Shown: positions 1 through 9,027 of the stretch, piece after piece
How positions within the stretch are numbered: position 1 is the stretch's first letter
Layout of the letters: each line of letters starts with the position of its first letter
NCBI GenBank assembly: GCA_021107945.1
Contig: JAIORV010000161.1
Coordinates: forward strand, 1 to 57,002
Direction: 5' to 3'
Source: Vulcanimicrobiota bacterium
GTDB taxonomy: Bacteria; Vulcanimicrobiota; JAJTBE01
Length of the DNA: 57,002 bases
Position numbers and translations under genes: made by a program
Notes under the pieces: generated by a model
Told to the model about the DNA's origin: nothing
Seen by the model: the letters and a program-made list of their open reading frames with translations, nothing else
Databases searched by the model: none

Positions 1-21
1 CTGAAAAAAAATCGAAAATTT

Positions 22-50
22 TCTTTCTGGGGTATTGACTTTGTTATAAT
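22..50 (+). promoter_or_regulatory. Extended -10 promoter of the radical SAM gene
   Basis: A perfect -10 hexamer TATAAT lies at 45-50 and is preceded by TGT, which makes an extended -10 (TGTTATAAT, 42-50). The -35 position, 17 bases upstream (22-27), is weak (TCTTTC), as is usual for extended -10 promoters. Transcription would start near 57, at the first GGGACG hairpin. This is inferred from consensus only. Confidence 0.5.
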
Positions 51-188
51 AGGGACGTCCCCGTCCCGATTTCCAGCAGTAGAAGGAGAGAAATAATGAA
101 TAAATTTCCATACAGTTTTGTAGGAGGGACGTCCCCGTCCCGATTTCCGGCAGCAAAAGGAGAGAAATAATGAATAAATTTCCATACA
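51..188 (+). repeat. 74-base tandem duplication of a repeat, RBS and start codon
   Basis: Bases 51-114 recur at 125-188 with three mismatches and an offset of 74. Each copy holds the GGGACG-TCCC-CGTCCC hairpin, an AAGGAG ribosome binding site and the start ATG with the codons for MNKFPY. Translation from the upstream ATG (96) gives a 24-residue peptide that stops at 168-170, overlapping the real start ATG (170) by one base. The second copy is preceded by GTAG (120-123), the first is not. The mini-ORF could be a translated leader or only a by-product of the duplication. Confidence 0.85.
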
Positions 189-1198
189 ATCCAAAAGTGG
201 TAGGCTGGGAGCTAACTTTAGCCTGCAATATGAACTGCATACACTGCGGGTCTTCCGCGGGTTCTCCCCGCGAGAACGAGCTTGACATTGAAGAAGGATT
301 GTCTTTAATAGATCAATTAATTGAGCTTGGGGTAAAAGTAGTTACATTATCAGGCGGAGAGCCTTTAATTCATCCCGGATGGGAAAAATATGCCAAAAAA
401 ATATCAAGTGCCGGAATTGATGTGTATATGATTAGCAACGGTCTCTTATTGAAAAAATATGCAAAAAAGATAAAAAGCGCCGGGATTAACAGGATGGGAA
501 TAAGTCTTGACGGCATGGAAGATACGCATAATTTTATCAGAAACAATCCAAAATCGTTTCAAATTGCAATGGAAGGAATAAAAGAAGCTATTAACGAGGG
601 ACTGACTTTAGGAGCAGTTACTCATATATCAAAGGCCAATTTCTCTGAGATGGAGGATATGTATGATCTTTTCAATGAAATAGGTCTGAAGTTTTGGCAG
701 ATACAGATCACTTTTTCCATGGGAAGGATGAAAGAGCATAAAGATTATTCCTTAAATCCGGAGCAGCTTCCGAAAGTCGCAGAATTTATTCATAACAAAC
801 AGAAACAAAAGGATAAAATAAGCGTTATACCGGGGGACAATGTTGGATATTACGGCGCCCTTTCAATAAGGGATAAAACCTGGAAAGGCTGTTTCGCGGG
901 AAGACATCTGTTGGGAATTGATTCCGATGGAGCGGTAAAGGGCTGTTTGTCGCTGCCGAGAGAATTTATCGAGGGAAATATACGTGAAGAACCCCTGAGA
1001 AAAATTTGGGAAGACGTTAACAGATTTAAGTATAACAGGTATTTCTCTTTGGAGGATCTTGAAGGATTTTGCAAAGACTGCCCCAAAGGAGATCCCTGCA
1101 GAGCGGGTTGTGTGGTGACCGCTTATTCTTCGACAGGTAACAGATTCAATAATCCATATTGTATTTACAGGATTGAAAATAAAAAAAAGGAGAATTAA
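170..1198 (+). CDS. Radical SAM/SPASM peptide-modifying enzyme
   Basis: This is a cytosolic radical SAM enzyme of the SPASM class, 342 residues. The motif C19-x3-C23-x2-C26 (ACNMNCIHC) binds the SAM-cleaving 4Fe-4S cluster, and SGGEP follows at 61-65. The C-terminal third has the full seven-cysteine SPASM pattern: Cys, GX4C, then CX2CX5CX3C (CKDCPKGDPCRAGC) and a last Cys in NPYC, expected to hold two auxiliary clusters. Relatives oxidise or cross-link side chains of ribosomal peptides or mature sulfatases; the substrate is not visible here. The M16 peptidase gene starts 3 bases after the stop, which favours peptide maturation. AAGGAG lies 7 bases before the start. The same RBS and start occur once more 74 bases upstream. 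Family assignment is firm, the substrate is unknown. Confidence 0.9.
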   Translation: MNKFPYNPKVVGWELTLACNMNCIHCGSSAGSPRENELDIEEGLSLIDQLIELGVKVVTLSGGEPLIHPGWEKYAKKISSAGIDVYMISNGLLLKKYAKKIKSAGINRMGISLDGMEDTHNFIRNNPKSFQIAMEGIKEAINEGLTLGAVTHISKANFSEMEDMYDLFNEIGLKFWQIQITFSMGRMKEHKDYSLNPEQLPKVAEFIHNKQKQKDKISVIPGDNVGYYGALSIRDKTWKGCFAGRHLLGIDSDGAVKGCLSLPREFIEGNIREEPLRKIWEDVNRFKYNRYFSLEDLEGFCKDCPKGDPCRAGCVVTAYSSTGNRFNNPYCIYRIENKKKEN

Positions 1199-1201
1199 TT
1201 A

Positions 1202-2518
1202 ATGATTCCGGATTCTCTATTTAAAATTGCCGATAAATATTCAGGAAAAGCGGATATTATCAACGAAATCCCCTGCTCCGTCATCTCACTTCCCGGCTCA
1301 AACTCGGCTTCAATCGCGGTAAGCTTTGGAAGTGGTGTAATGTATGAGCCGAGAGATCTATGGGGTATCTCGCATTTTATAGAGCATATTCTTTTCAGAG
1401 GCTCCAAATTATTTCCTTCATTGTATGAAATCAGCAGAGCCATTGAGGGGATCGGGGGGAGAATTTCAGCCTACTCCACAAGAAATTTCTCATCATTCTG
1501 GGTGAAGACTCCGCCGGGCTTTGAAGATAAGGCGTTAAATATCCTTTGTGATCTGTTTTCAAACCCGCTTCTTAAACCTGAAGACATTTTAAGTGAAAGA
1601 GATATTATCGTACAGGAGCGCTTCAGGGAGAGAAGCAATCCTTCTTTTTTCAACTCATTATTGATTGAGGAGATTTTACTTTCTCCTCTTCCCATAAGCA
1701 GAATGCCTGTTGGTTCCGAAAAAGTTATAAACGCTTTGAATCCTCAAATATTATCGGAGCATATTAAAAAATATTATAACAAAAATAATATGTTCATCGG
1801 TGCGGCAGGAAATATTCGGCAAGATTTTAAAGATGATCTTAAAAACTTTTCGAGTCGATTCGATTCCGGTAATCCCCCAAAAGAAGCAGATTTCGTTCTC
1901 GATAATAATTTTGACGGCAAGAAAATATTTTATCTTAAGTCGAATCATAAGACCCAGGTTTTTTTATCTGCCGGTTGGAGAATAAAAATAGACAATCCTG
2001 ATGAAATATTCACCTGGAGAGTTTTGGGATCTATTCTTGGTGCCGGATATACAAGCCTTTTAAATAAAAAGTTGCGCGAAGATGAAAATGTTACGTATGT
2101 ATGTATGACCGGACTGAATTTTTATAAAAACACCGGGATATTTAAGACGAATCTTTCATTTGCCGACAGGAATTTTAAAAGGGTCTTATCGTTGATTCAA
2201 GAGGTAATTGACAGGATTTCTTCCGGAGACTTAGATGATAAAATATTTGTAGAGGGAAAGATAAAACATGCTTCCAGCCTTCTGTTTCGCATGGAAGATA
2301 ATCTGGAAACCGCTAAAATTCTCTCTCAATACCTTTTAAATGAAAACAAATTCTTTTCGCTTAGAGATTATCTTGCCAATATTCATAATGTTACAAAGGA
2401 AGAAATAATAAACGCCGCGGGGATTCTAAGCGAGGAAAACAGAAAAATCTTATTCCAGACAGGATCGGATCTTGCAGTATCAAACTTCAAAGGGACCGAT
2501 GTCGTAAATATTACATGA
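1202..2518 (+). CDS. M16 family zinc metallopeptidase
   Basis: This 438-residue protein has the inverted zinc motif H58-x-x-E61-H62 (HFIEH), and a glutamate-rich helix near 130-140 (ERDIIVQERF) should give the third zinc ligand. The C-terminal half has the usual partner domain with the conserved LREDENVTY region. The size and two-domain layout match the short M16 peptidases (mitochondrial processing peptidase, PqqF/G-like, ymxG-like). There is no signal peptide, so it is probably cytosolic. The start lies 3 bases after the radical SAM stop and its AAGGAG sits inside the end of that gene, so the two are very probably co-translated. By analogy with PQQ and other RiPP pathways it may trim a leader from a peptide modified by the upstream enzyme. 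This role is inferred, because no precursor gene is seen. Confidence 0.88.
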   Translation: MIPDSLFKIADKYSGKADIINEIPCSVISLPGSNSASIAVSFGSGVMYEPRDLWGISHFIEHILFRGSKLFPSLYEISRAIEGIGGRISAYSTRNFSSFWVKTPPGFEDKALNILCDLFSNPLLKPEDILSERDIIVQERFRERSNPSFFNSLLIEEILLSPLPISRMPVGSEKVINALNPQILSEHIKKYYNKNNMFIGAAGNIRQDFKDDLKNFSSRFDSGNPPKEADFVLDNNFDGKKIFYLKSNHKTQVFLSAGWRIKIDNPDEIFTWRVLGSILGAGYTSLLNKKLREDENVTYVCMTGLNFYKNTGIFKTNLSFADRNFKRVLSLIQEVIDRISSGDLDDKIFVEGKIKHASSLLFRMEDNLETAKILSQYLLNENKFFSLRDYLANIHNVTKEEIINAAGILSEENRKILFQTGSDLAVSNFKGTDVVNIT

Positions 2519-2817
2519 GATGCTTGGTGATTGTTTATTTAATTTAAGCCGAACTTGACCGGGGAAGGTCAAAGAACATTGTTAAATCAACATTTGTGAT
2601 TTTTTTAGTAACAGTTCACTTTCTTAATCAATTTAGACGAGCATCAAAACAGTGATATGTAGCGATTCTCTCGGATTCTACCGAGAAACAATTTTCAAAA
2701 ATTATAACATAAGTGCAATTGCAACATTCTTTTAGTAACTACATATTTGCAATAAACATCGATTTTACGCCATTCTTGATCGAAAAAAGGTCAAGTTGGG
2801 ATTAAAGCAAATTTGCA
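2519..2817. other. Gap without recognised feature
   Basis: This AT-rich gap between the convergent M16 gene and the membrane-protein gene shows no ORF above about 12 codons and none of the dispersed repeats common elsewhere. Two short related strings, GACCGGGGAAGGTCAA and GAAAAAAGGTCAAG, occur at its two ends, but no clear terminator is seen. Confidence 0.4.
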
Positions 2818-3327
2818 TCAAATCTTAGGTGAGAAAAACATTTCAGATATCCCGATACTTGCCTGAATGAGCTGGTATAGTATAATAATCGTACCACCGG
2901 AGCCGATGCTTATCACGCTAAAAAGCCCAACCTTATTATTATCCGGGTTTTCTGTATATTTTGATATTCTTCTCTCGCTAAAGAAAGCTGAACCTACAAA
3001 AATACAGTAAAATACCATAAGTAGAAATCCAAAATTTAAGCCGATAAATTTTAGGAATGCGACTATTCTGTCGATTCCCTGGAAAGAAGGGGCAGGGCCC
3101 AAATTGAGAAATGTTATAACCCAGAGTCTTGATATGAGACCTTCCCCAAGCAATGTGAGTCCCGAAATGAATAAAACAAGGAAAGAAAACCTGACAATCC
3201 CTGGTTTGCTTTTGGCAATAATGTTGATATTTTTGTATCTCCAGTGCAGGAACATAGCAACCAGCCCGATTAATATGGACGCAGAGGCGATTGAGTATAT
3301 AAATATTGCTTCAAATGTTTTTTGCAT
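2818..3327 (-). CDS. Hypothetical four-helix membrane protein
   Basis: I do not recognise this 169-residue protein. It has about four hydrophobic segments: residues 8-28, 45-63, 90-115 (GLNFGFLLMVFYCIFVG) and 135-155 (SVISIGSGGTIIILYQL). A charged loop (SERRISKYTENPDNNK) precedes the last helix. There are no catalytic motifs. It lies 55 bases downstream of the coiled-coil gene on the same strand and may be co-transcribed with it. No good ribosome binding site precedes the ATG. The coding assignment rests on the length of the frame and its membrane pattern. Confidence 0.6.
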   Translation of the reverse strand: MQKTFEAIFIYSIASASILIGLVAMFLHWRYKNINIIAKSKPGIVRFSFLVLFISGLTLLGEGLISRLWVITFLNLGPAPSFQGIDRIVAFLKFIGLNFGFLLMVFYCIFVGSAFFSERRISKYTENPDNNKVGLFSVISIGSGGTIIILYQLIQASIGISEMFFSPKI

Positions 3328-3382
3328 GGTATGGTTGATTTATTTTCCAGCCGGACATACCTGACAATTCAGGATGCAGAAT

Positions 3383-4444
3383 TCAATTCATTCCCTGTGT
3401 CTTGAATGTGAAATCGGATATTATCCATTGGAGCTTTTCCAATTCCGCCTGTTTGGTCGTTATGTTTGATTGTATTGTCTCGACCTCCTGGCTGGTTGTG
3501 GAGAACATATCTTTCAACCTTTGCTCGGCGGTTTTTAACTCCTGTAGCTCCTCTTTTTTTCTTGCCTGCTCCGATTTCTTTTCTTCTTTCTTTTGCCTGT
3601 TTTCTTCGGCTTTTTTCTCGTTTTCCTGTTTCCTTGCTTCAAGTTCCTGTTTTTGAGCTTGTTTCTCGGACAGGTTTCTTTTTTCTTCCGCTACTTCCGA
3701 TTCCAACCCCTGTATTTTTGCCTTCAACTCATCTTTCTTATCGGGATTATTCTCCATCTCTTCTTTAATTTGGCTTATCTGTTCTTCTTTAGAGCCTATT
3801 TTACTCTGGGATTCCCCGATTTTATTGTCAGCTTCTTTTATTTTTGATTCAATTTCCTGGTTGTCGGCGCTATCTTTCAGCCCTTCCAATTCATTCTTTT
3901 GCGCATCTATCTCATTTTTCTTCTGTTCTTTTTCTTCCTGTTTCTGCTCGATCATCCTCTGCGTCTCGGCCTTTTCGAGGTTGATCTGTGCAATATGTCC
4001 CATCATGTCTGCAATTGCAAAATCCCTCTCACTGATTATCTGATCAAACTCCCTCAATGCCCCGTCTCGTGTGTCACCCCATTTGGCCATCCTGGAACTT
4101 AGAGACTGGGCGTCGTCCCATGGAAGCCTCCAGTTTAAGCTGTCGTTCACATCGTCCAGTATCGACATATATTTTGGGACGTTTTCTGTCTTTTGCGACT
4201 CCCGAGCCTGTGTGCCGTGTATGCTTCCGGAAAAAGAGCCGATCTTGGGCGTCTCCACTATTGCATTTTTTCCACCCATGTAACTTTCCAGGGACTCGGT
4301 TACAGGAAGTATATTCCCTGTTATTGATACACTGTCTCCAATTGAGGGAAAATCCGTAAAGGAGCTTATAGGCGAGGTGCGCTGCGGCTTAAAAAGTGAT
4401 TGTTGTAAAAACAGGCTTCTTTTCAAGGGCGACATATCAGACAT
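3383..4444 (-). CDS. Hypothetical coiled-coil protein
   Basis: This is a 353-residue protein with no recognised domain. The first 130 residues are Ser/Pro/Gly-rich and probably flexible. From about residue 140 to 335 the sequence is almost all Glu, Lys and Gln in heptads (for example EKAETQRMIEQKQEEKEQKK), a long predicted coiled coil. It has no signal peptide or membrane segment. AAGGAG lies 11 bases before the ATG, and a second ATG (codon 4) is possible. Such proteins can be structural or scaffold proteins, and the sequence gives no further hint. The low-complexity coiled coil will give spurious matches to SMC and tropomyosin-like proteins. Confidence 0.7.
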   Translation of the reverse strand: MSDMSPLKRSLFLQQSLFKPQRTSPISSFTDFPSIGDSVSITGNILPVTESLESYMGGKNAIVETPKIGSFSGSIHGTQARESQKTENVPKYMSILDDVNDSLNWRLPWDDAQSLSSRMAKWGDTRDGALREFDQIISERDFAIADMMGHIAQINLEKAETQRMIEQKQEEKEQKKNEIDAQKNELEGLKDSADNQEIESKIKEADNKIGESQSKIGSKEEQISQIKEEMENNPDKKDELKAKIQGLESEVAEEKRNLSEKQAQKQELEARKQENEKKAEENRQKKEEKKSEQARKKEELQELKTAEQRLKDMFSTTSQEVETIQSNITTKQAELEKLQWIISDFTFKTQGMN

Positions 4445-4654
4445 TTGGTTTCCATCTCCTTATGCCGGGGTTTTCGACTTTTTTACATGATGCGGATAAA
4501 GTCGTTTCTATCGCTACACCCGGTACCTACTATTAGTTATATTCTATCATGAAAATATTGCGAAATATTTACGAGAATGTTGATAAAATGTTAACATTTG
4601 ACAGGTTTTTTTCAACGCAGAGTTCGCAGAGAAATATTTTACCAGAACCCGTGA

Positions 4655-6286
4655 CTAGCTCTTTTCCTTACATGCCTTTGCGAATTTGACGAAAAGCGGA
4701 TGCGGCGACAGGGGTCTGCTTCTGAATTCCGGGTGGAACTGGACGCCAATGAAAAACGGGTGTATATCTTTTGAAACCTCGATTGTCTCGACAAGTTTGC
4801 CGTCGGGGGAAGTGCCCGAGAACACGACGCCCTCTTTTTCCATACATTCCCTGTAATCATTATTGAATTCATACCTGTGCCTGTGTCGTTCACGAATCAT
4901 TTCTTCCCCGTAAATTTCCCTCATAAGGGTTCCCTCTTTAAGTTTGCAGGGGTATCCGCCAAGCCTCATTGTGCCGCCGTAATCTTTTCCAAGGAGCTTC
5001 TTTAACTGGTCGGGCATCAAGTTAATTACAGGGTGTGGCGTATCGGGATCTATCTCCATCGTATTCGCCCCGTCAAGTCCACATACATTCCTTGCGATTT
5101 CAACCGCCGCCATTTGCATTCCATAACAGAGCCCCAGGAACGGTATCCCGTTTTCCCGCAGGTATTCAATGGAGCGCACTATTCCTTCGACACCTCTTGT
5201 TCCAAATCCGCCGGGAATGACCACGCCGTCAAAATCGGAGAGGTTATTTACTTTGTCTTGATCGTTCTCAATCTTCTCTGAATCAACCCATACAAGTTTT
5301 GGCTTCACATTCGCCGCCCAGCATCCATGTTTAATGGCGGCAATTACAGAAACATAAACATCTGCAAGCACAAATTTACCCGTGGTGAAATATTTTCCCA
5401 ATATTGCAATTTTCACCTCATCCTTGAGTCCTTCGGACTTGTGAATCAGTGCTTTCCACTCCCGTATATCCTTTTCCCTGACCGGCAGTCCGAGTTTCTT
5501 CAAAATCCTCTCGTCCAGTTTCTGCTCTTCTAAAACAAGGGGTACTTTGTATATATTATCAACATCGGGTGCGGATATAACATCATCTTCCGAGTGCATA
5601 TTACACAGTAGCGCTATCCGCTCTTTCCTCGGCTTGTCAAGGGTTCTCTCTCCCCTGCATATGATAAAATCAGCCTGCATCCCGGTTTCATTCAGTGTTC
5701 TGGAGGCATACTGTGTGGGTTTTGTTTTCATCTCGCCAAGAGTTTTTGGAATCGGCACATAACTTACAAGCGCCGTTATTACATCCTTCTGCCTCTTGTA
5801 TTTCATCAGCCTCGCCGCTTCTATGAACAGGATATTCTGATACTCTCCCACTGTCCCGCCAATTTCAATAATTGTAATCTCGGCATCATCTTTCTCCCTC
5901 GCGTTTTCAATGCGCGCAATGATTTCAAGGGGTATATGCGGCACAACTTCGACACATTTTCCACCATATTCCAGGTTTCTCTCTTTGTTGATCACCGATT
6001 GATATATTTGCCCCGTTGTCGCATAATTCGCCTTTCCCAGGTCCCTGTTCAGGAATCGCTCGTAATTTCCCACATCCTGATCCGTCTCAATGCCGTCATC
6101 GGTAACAAACACCTCGCCATGCTCCGTCGGATTCATAGTCCCTGCATCGAAATTGACGTATGCATCAATTTTTATATTTGTAACCCGATATCCCCGACCG
6201 GTAAGAAGTCTGGCGATGGATGCCGCCGTTATGCCCTTTCCAAGTCCTGAAATAACTCCTCCGACAATGAAAATAAACTTTGACAT
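4655..6286 (-). CDS. pyrG: CTP synthase
   Basis: CTP synthase converts UTP to CTP with ATP and glutamine, the last step of de novo pyrimidine nucleotide synthesis. The 543-residue length is typical. The N-terminal amidoligase domain has the P-loop (GGVISGLGKG, residues 8-17) and the conserved GTMNPTEHGEVFVTDDG region. The class I glutamine amidotransferase domain follows, with the nucleophile Cys in PFLGLCYGMQ and the His-Glu pair in GVQFHPEF near the C-terminus. GAGG precedes the ATG by 9 bases. It stands alone, with repeat-rich sequence upstream. No leader-type regulatory structure was recognised. The identification is firm. Confidence 0.97.
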   Translation of the reverse strand: MSKFIFIVGGVISGLGKGITAASIARLLTGRGYRVTNIKIDAYVNFDAGTMNPTEHGEVFVTDDGIETDQDVGNYERFLNRDLGKANYATTGQIYQSVINKERNLEYGGKCVEVVPHIPLEIIARIENAREKDDAEITIIEIGGTVGEYQNILFIEAARLMKYKRQKDVITALVSYVPIPKTLGEMKTKPTQYASRTLNETGMQADFIICRGERTLDKPRKERIALLCNMHSEDDVISAPDVDNIYKVPLVLEEQKLDERILKKLGLPVREKDIREWKALIHKSEGLKDEVKIAILGKYFTTGKFVLADVYVSVIAAIKHGCWAANVKPKLVWVDSEKIENDQDKVNNLSDFDGVVIPGGFGTRGVEGIVRSIEYLRENGIPFLGLCYGMQMAAVEIARNVCGLDGANTMEIDPDTPHPVINLMPDQLKKLLGKDYGGTMRLGGYPCKLKEGTLMREIYGEEMIRERHRHRYEFNNDYRECMEKEGVVFSGTSPDGKLVETIEVSKDIHPFFIGVQFHPEFRSRPLSPHPLFVKFAKACKEKS

Positions 6287-6603
6287 TTTGTATCCTCGTT
6301 TGATGAAATTATGAGATTATGAATTAATAAATCTATGTTATAATCTGAAATTATTTTATCCTACTTCTATAGACTCATGTTGAATTCCCTTCTAATCCTG
6401 CCACTTCTTTTGGCGAGGAGATGAGGAAACAAGGAGTTTTCCTCTAAGGAAATGAGGAAATAAGGAAAACGGAATGTGGAGGATGGATGATGGTTTTGTT
6501 TTTCACCACGGAGCCACGGAGGACACGGAGTTTTTTCTATTCTTCGTGTACTTCGTGTCTTCGTGGTGATAACATTTTTTTTAATGGTCGGATCCCGTTT
6601 CCC
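6287..6603. repeat. Repeat-filled gap: GAGGAAA and CACGGAGG motif blocks
   Basis: The gap between pyrG and the U32 gene holds two repeat types seen elsewhere. The first is a block of GAGGAAA-like words (about 6415-6475). The second is CACCACGGAGCCACGGAGG (from 6504), followed by TCTTCGTGT/TTCGTGGTGAT (6541-6570), which is its inverted counterpart, so that 6504-6570 can fold into a long imperfect hairpin. The pyrG promoter should lie at about 6300-6400, but no convincing -35/-10 pair was found. Confidence 0.6.
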
Positions 6604-7617
6604 TTAACGGAAATTTTCGATGGAATCTAGCCTGGCGAATATCTGCTCTCCTCTTCCGGTGCATTCATCAAGCAGGGCATTTGTTCTTTTATCTCTCTGG
6701 CTGTCTCTTTTTATCCCAAGTTGAAGGATCCGCTCTTCCCATATAGGATCATCCACCGCCGAGAGGTCGTCAAAGCAGGCGTCTATTAATTCACGGTAAA
6801 ACGAAACGATTTCCCTTACCAGGGATGTTGAATATTCTCTTCCCTGTATCTTGAGGCAGTCTATACCGAGGCGGATGTAATCGGGGATTTCCCGGAGTGA
6901 GAGGTAGCAATAGTTTCCAAGGTCTTTCCCGGTGAATTTTCTGTTTCCCCGGCATATACCGTTCCATGAGGATTTGCATACCCTGTAGCATAATCCCCCG
7001 CGGTTGGGTGAGCCGAAGAAGTTGTCCTTGCCCCGGTCGTCAATGCTGTGCTTGAATTTGAAATAACTGCTCATGATACAGCGTCCCAGGTATGTGTAAT
7101 CTCGGTTTGCATGAATGAGAATCTCGATCTCGCCGTCAAATTTTTGTCTGAGATCCTCAATCTCCCCGATTGTCATCTCGCATGGGGCAACCATTACATC
7201 GAATCCTATTTCTTTATAAAACCTGAATTCTTCTATATTCATGACACTACACCCGACGGAGGCGGTGATTATTGACTCCGGGAATCGTTTTTTTACCTGG
7301 TTCACGAAGCCTGGATCGGTCATAATGAATTGCTTTACTCCCATTTTCCAATATTTCTCTATAGCTTTGAGTCCTGCAGGGAGCTCGCCAGATGAGGGAA
7401 GTGTGTTGAATGCAAGTTTTAACACTTTCCCTTTTTTATTTGCATAATCCGCCACCCGCTTTATGACGTCGTCTTCCACCTCGTATGCACGGGTTCTCCT
7501 TGACCATCCCCTGGGTCCCATATATACCATGTCCGCGCCTGCGTCAAAAGCGGCCATCGCCATTTCCCCGGAACCGCCGGGTCCCAGGAGGGACGGTTTT
7601 TTAGAGGGTTTTATCAT
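6604..7617 (-). CDS. U32 family protein (peptidase U32 / UbiU-RlhA type)
   Basis: This is a member of the U32 family, once called collagenase-like peptidases. Many members are now known as Fe-S proteins in prephenate- or O2-independent hydroxylation (UbiU/UbiV, RlhA, TrhP). The start has the family TIM-barrel pattern (LLGPGGSGEMAMAAFDAGAD, then DMVYMGPRGWSRR). Conserved cysteines occur in YLGRCIMS, GGLCYRVCKS, GNYCYLS and the family signature GIDCLKIQGREYS, as in the Fe-S-binding members. About 337 residues matches the short UbiU-like class. I place the start at ATG 7617, which has AAAAGGTG at good spacing; a GTG at 7626 is the alternative. The substrate cannot be told from sequence. Confidence 0.85.
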   Translation of the reverse strand: MIKPSKKPSLLGPGGSGEMAMAAFDAGADMVYMGPRGWSRRTRAYEVEDDVIKRVADYANKKGKVLKLAFNTLPSSGELPAGLKAIEKYWKMGVKQFIMTDPGFVNQVKKRFPESIITASVGCSVMNIEEFRFYKEIGFDVMVAPCEMTIGEIEDLRQKFDGEIEILIHANRDYTYLGRCIMSSYFKFKHSIDDRGKDNFFGSPNRGGLCYRVCKSSWNGICRGNRKFTGKDLGNYCYLSLREIPDYIRLGIDCLKIQGREYSTSLVREIVSFYRELIDACFDDLSAVDDPIWEERILQLGIKRDSQRDKRTNALLDECTGRGEQIFARLDSIENFR

Positions 7618-7764
7618 CAATATCACCTTTTATGGAATTGGTTTTGTGGTAATCAAACGAAGAGAGCGGCAAAAGTTATGAAGAGATTCGCTAATTCTGC
7701 GTTTAATGTATTTGCAATAGTAATATAACATTCTTTTTGGAGAATGAAAAGATTGGATTTATCT

Positions 7765-7872
7765 GGACGGGGACGTCCCTCCTATAAAGGAAATGGGAAA
7801 GGGGATGTGGGAAATGGGATCCATTCTCCATCTTTCGTCTTCTGTTCTCCGTCCTCCGACCTCCGGTTTCCG
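7765..7872. repeat. REP-like hairpin plus homopurine block
   Basis: A GGACGGGGACGTCC hairpin with tail CTCCTAT (from 7765) is followed by GGGAAA/GGGATG-type purine words on the plus strand and TCCGACCTCC words up to 7872. The block runs directly into the stop codon of the glycosyltransferase gene, whose last few residues (MGRMEVG) appear to be encoded by it. Confidence 0.65.
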
Positions 7873-8973
7873 TCATCCGACCTCCATCCTCCCCATGCCA
7901 TATACATCCAGGGCACTTTTGCACATTCCTTCCAAAGTAAAATTCTCAATTACTTTTTGTCTTGCGGATTTTGCCATTTCTTTTGCCTTATCGGGGGAAT
8001 CGAGGAGTTTCAGGATGGATTTTTCTATAGCTTCAGCATCGCCGGGAGGCACAATGACACCCGTTACGCCGTCGTCGATCTCCTCTGGAATTCCGCCGAC
8101 ACGGGTTGCAATCAAGGGTACTTCCGCATACATTGCCTCCAGAACAGAAATGGGGCATGGATCATTCCAGACAGATGGAACAAGGGCAACGTCAAGACTG
8201 TCAAGGATCCTGGGTATGTCGTGTCTTATCCCTGTGAATATGACTTTATCTGATATCTCAAGATTCTTTGCAATATTCTCGAAACACTCTCTTTCCTCGC
8301 CGCTTCCGACCAGGACAAGCTTGGCCGACGGGAACTTTTCAAAAACTTCGGGCATTGCCTTAATAACGAAATCCTGTCCCTTATCTTTAATCAATCTCCC
8401 GATGCATCCGATGAGTATGTTGGAATCGGAGAAGCCCATCTCTTCTCTGAATGACGGCAAGTTTCTGTCATATTCATATTTTCTCAAATCGATGCCGTAA
8501 TTCCTTACTGTTACCTTTGCTGGATTTACGCTGTGATTCTCAAGATTTTTTCTTATATAATGCGATGGGCAAATTGTCATGTTTGTCCATTTGTTATAAA
8601 CAATGCGAAGGAAAAACTGATGCACTTCAGGGAAATGGATGTGCTGTGTCCTGATCGCCATGACGCCTTTTAAGAGCCTGGCAGCGGCGGCGCCAAGTAT
8701 ATGATCCCTCATGGTTTGCGCATGAACAATGGTGAATTTCTCTTCTTTAATAATTTTTCGTAGATTAAATATGGCGGCGAGATCTTTTGAGGTTCTCATA
8801 GGTATTGTTATTACGGGGATTTTTTTTTCTTGCGCCTTTTTCAAGATTATGGTGTCGGGATTGCATCCAAGGTGAGCATCGACTCCCATATCAAGCAGAC
8901 CCCTCGCAAGACCGAGAGTGAGAACCTCGCCCCCGCCCCACATATCGGCACAGTTCAGTATAAGCACTTTCAT
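7873..8973 (-). CDS. GT4-type glycosyltransferase
   Basis: This glycosyltransferase has the GT-B fold of family 4, transferring a sugar from a nucleotide donor, probably to a surface glycan or lipid. The N-terminal Rossmann half starts MKVLILNCADMWGGGEV, where the Gly-rich loop is typical of the family. The C-terminal half has IGRLIKDKGQDF, the donor-site region LVGSGEERE, and the EX7E-like motif PCPISVLEAMYAEVPLIAT, followed by GGIPEEIDDGVTG. I choose ATG 8973 (366 residues) because AAGGAAA precedes it and the family begins there; the ATG at 9012 has no RBS. The 3-prime end merges with a homopurine repeat. It is an isolated gene, and the sugar and acceptor are unknown. Confidence 0.88.
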   Translation of the reverse strand: MKVLILNCADMWGGGEVLTLGLARGLLDMGVDAHLGCNPDTIILKKAQEKKIPVITIPMRTSKDLAAIFNLRKIIKEEKFTIVHAQTMRDHILGAAAARLLKGVMAIRTQHIHFPEVHQFFLRIVYNKWTNMTICPSHYIRKNLENHSVNPAKVTVRNYGIDLRKYEYDRNLPSFREEMGFSDSNILIGCIGRLIKDKGQDFVIKAMPEVFEKFPSAKLVLVGSGEERECFENIAKNLEISDKVIFTGIRHDIPRILDSLDVALVPSVWNDPCPISVLEAMYAEVPLIATRVGGIPEEIDDGVTGVIVPPGDAEAIEKSILKLLDSPDKAKEMAKSARQKVIENFTLEGMCKSALDVYGMGRMEVG

Positions 8974-9027
8974 AAATGGCAGATTTCCTTTTTTGATATT
9001 AGCTGTTTTCATTTATTGATGACATTT

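Noticed and set aside
96-170. The 24-residue leader ORF as a RiPP precursor for the radical SAM enzyme
   Set aside because: Its first six codons are a duplication of the enzyme's own start and the rest is the GGGACG hairpin repeat, so it has neither a conserved leader nor a core peptide.
3402-4359. Multiple overlapping plus-strand frames opposite the coiled-coil gene
   Set aside because: They are Phe/Ser/Leu-rich translations of the antisense of a Glu/Lys/Gln repeat region and are not genes.
7744-8500. Plus-strand open frames of 169 and 235 codons
   Set aside because: They overlap the glycosyltransferase gene in antisense and start inside a homopurine repeat.
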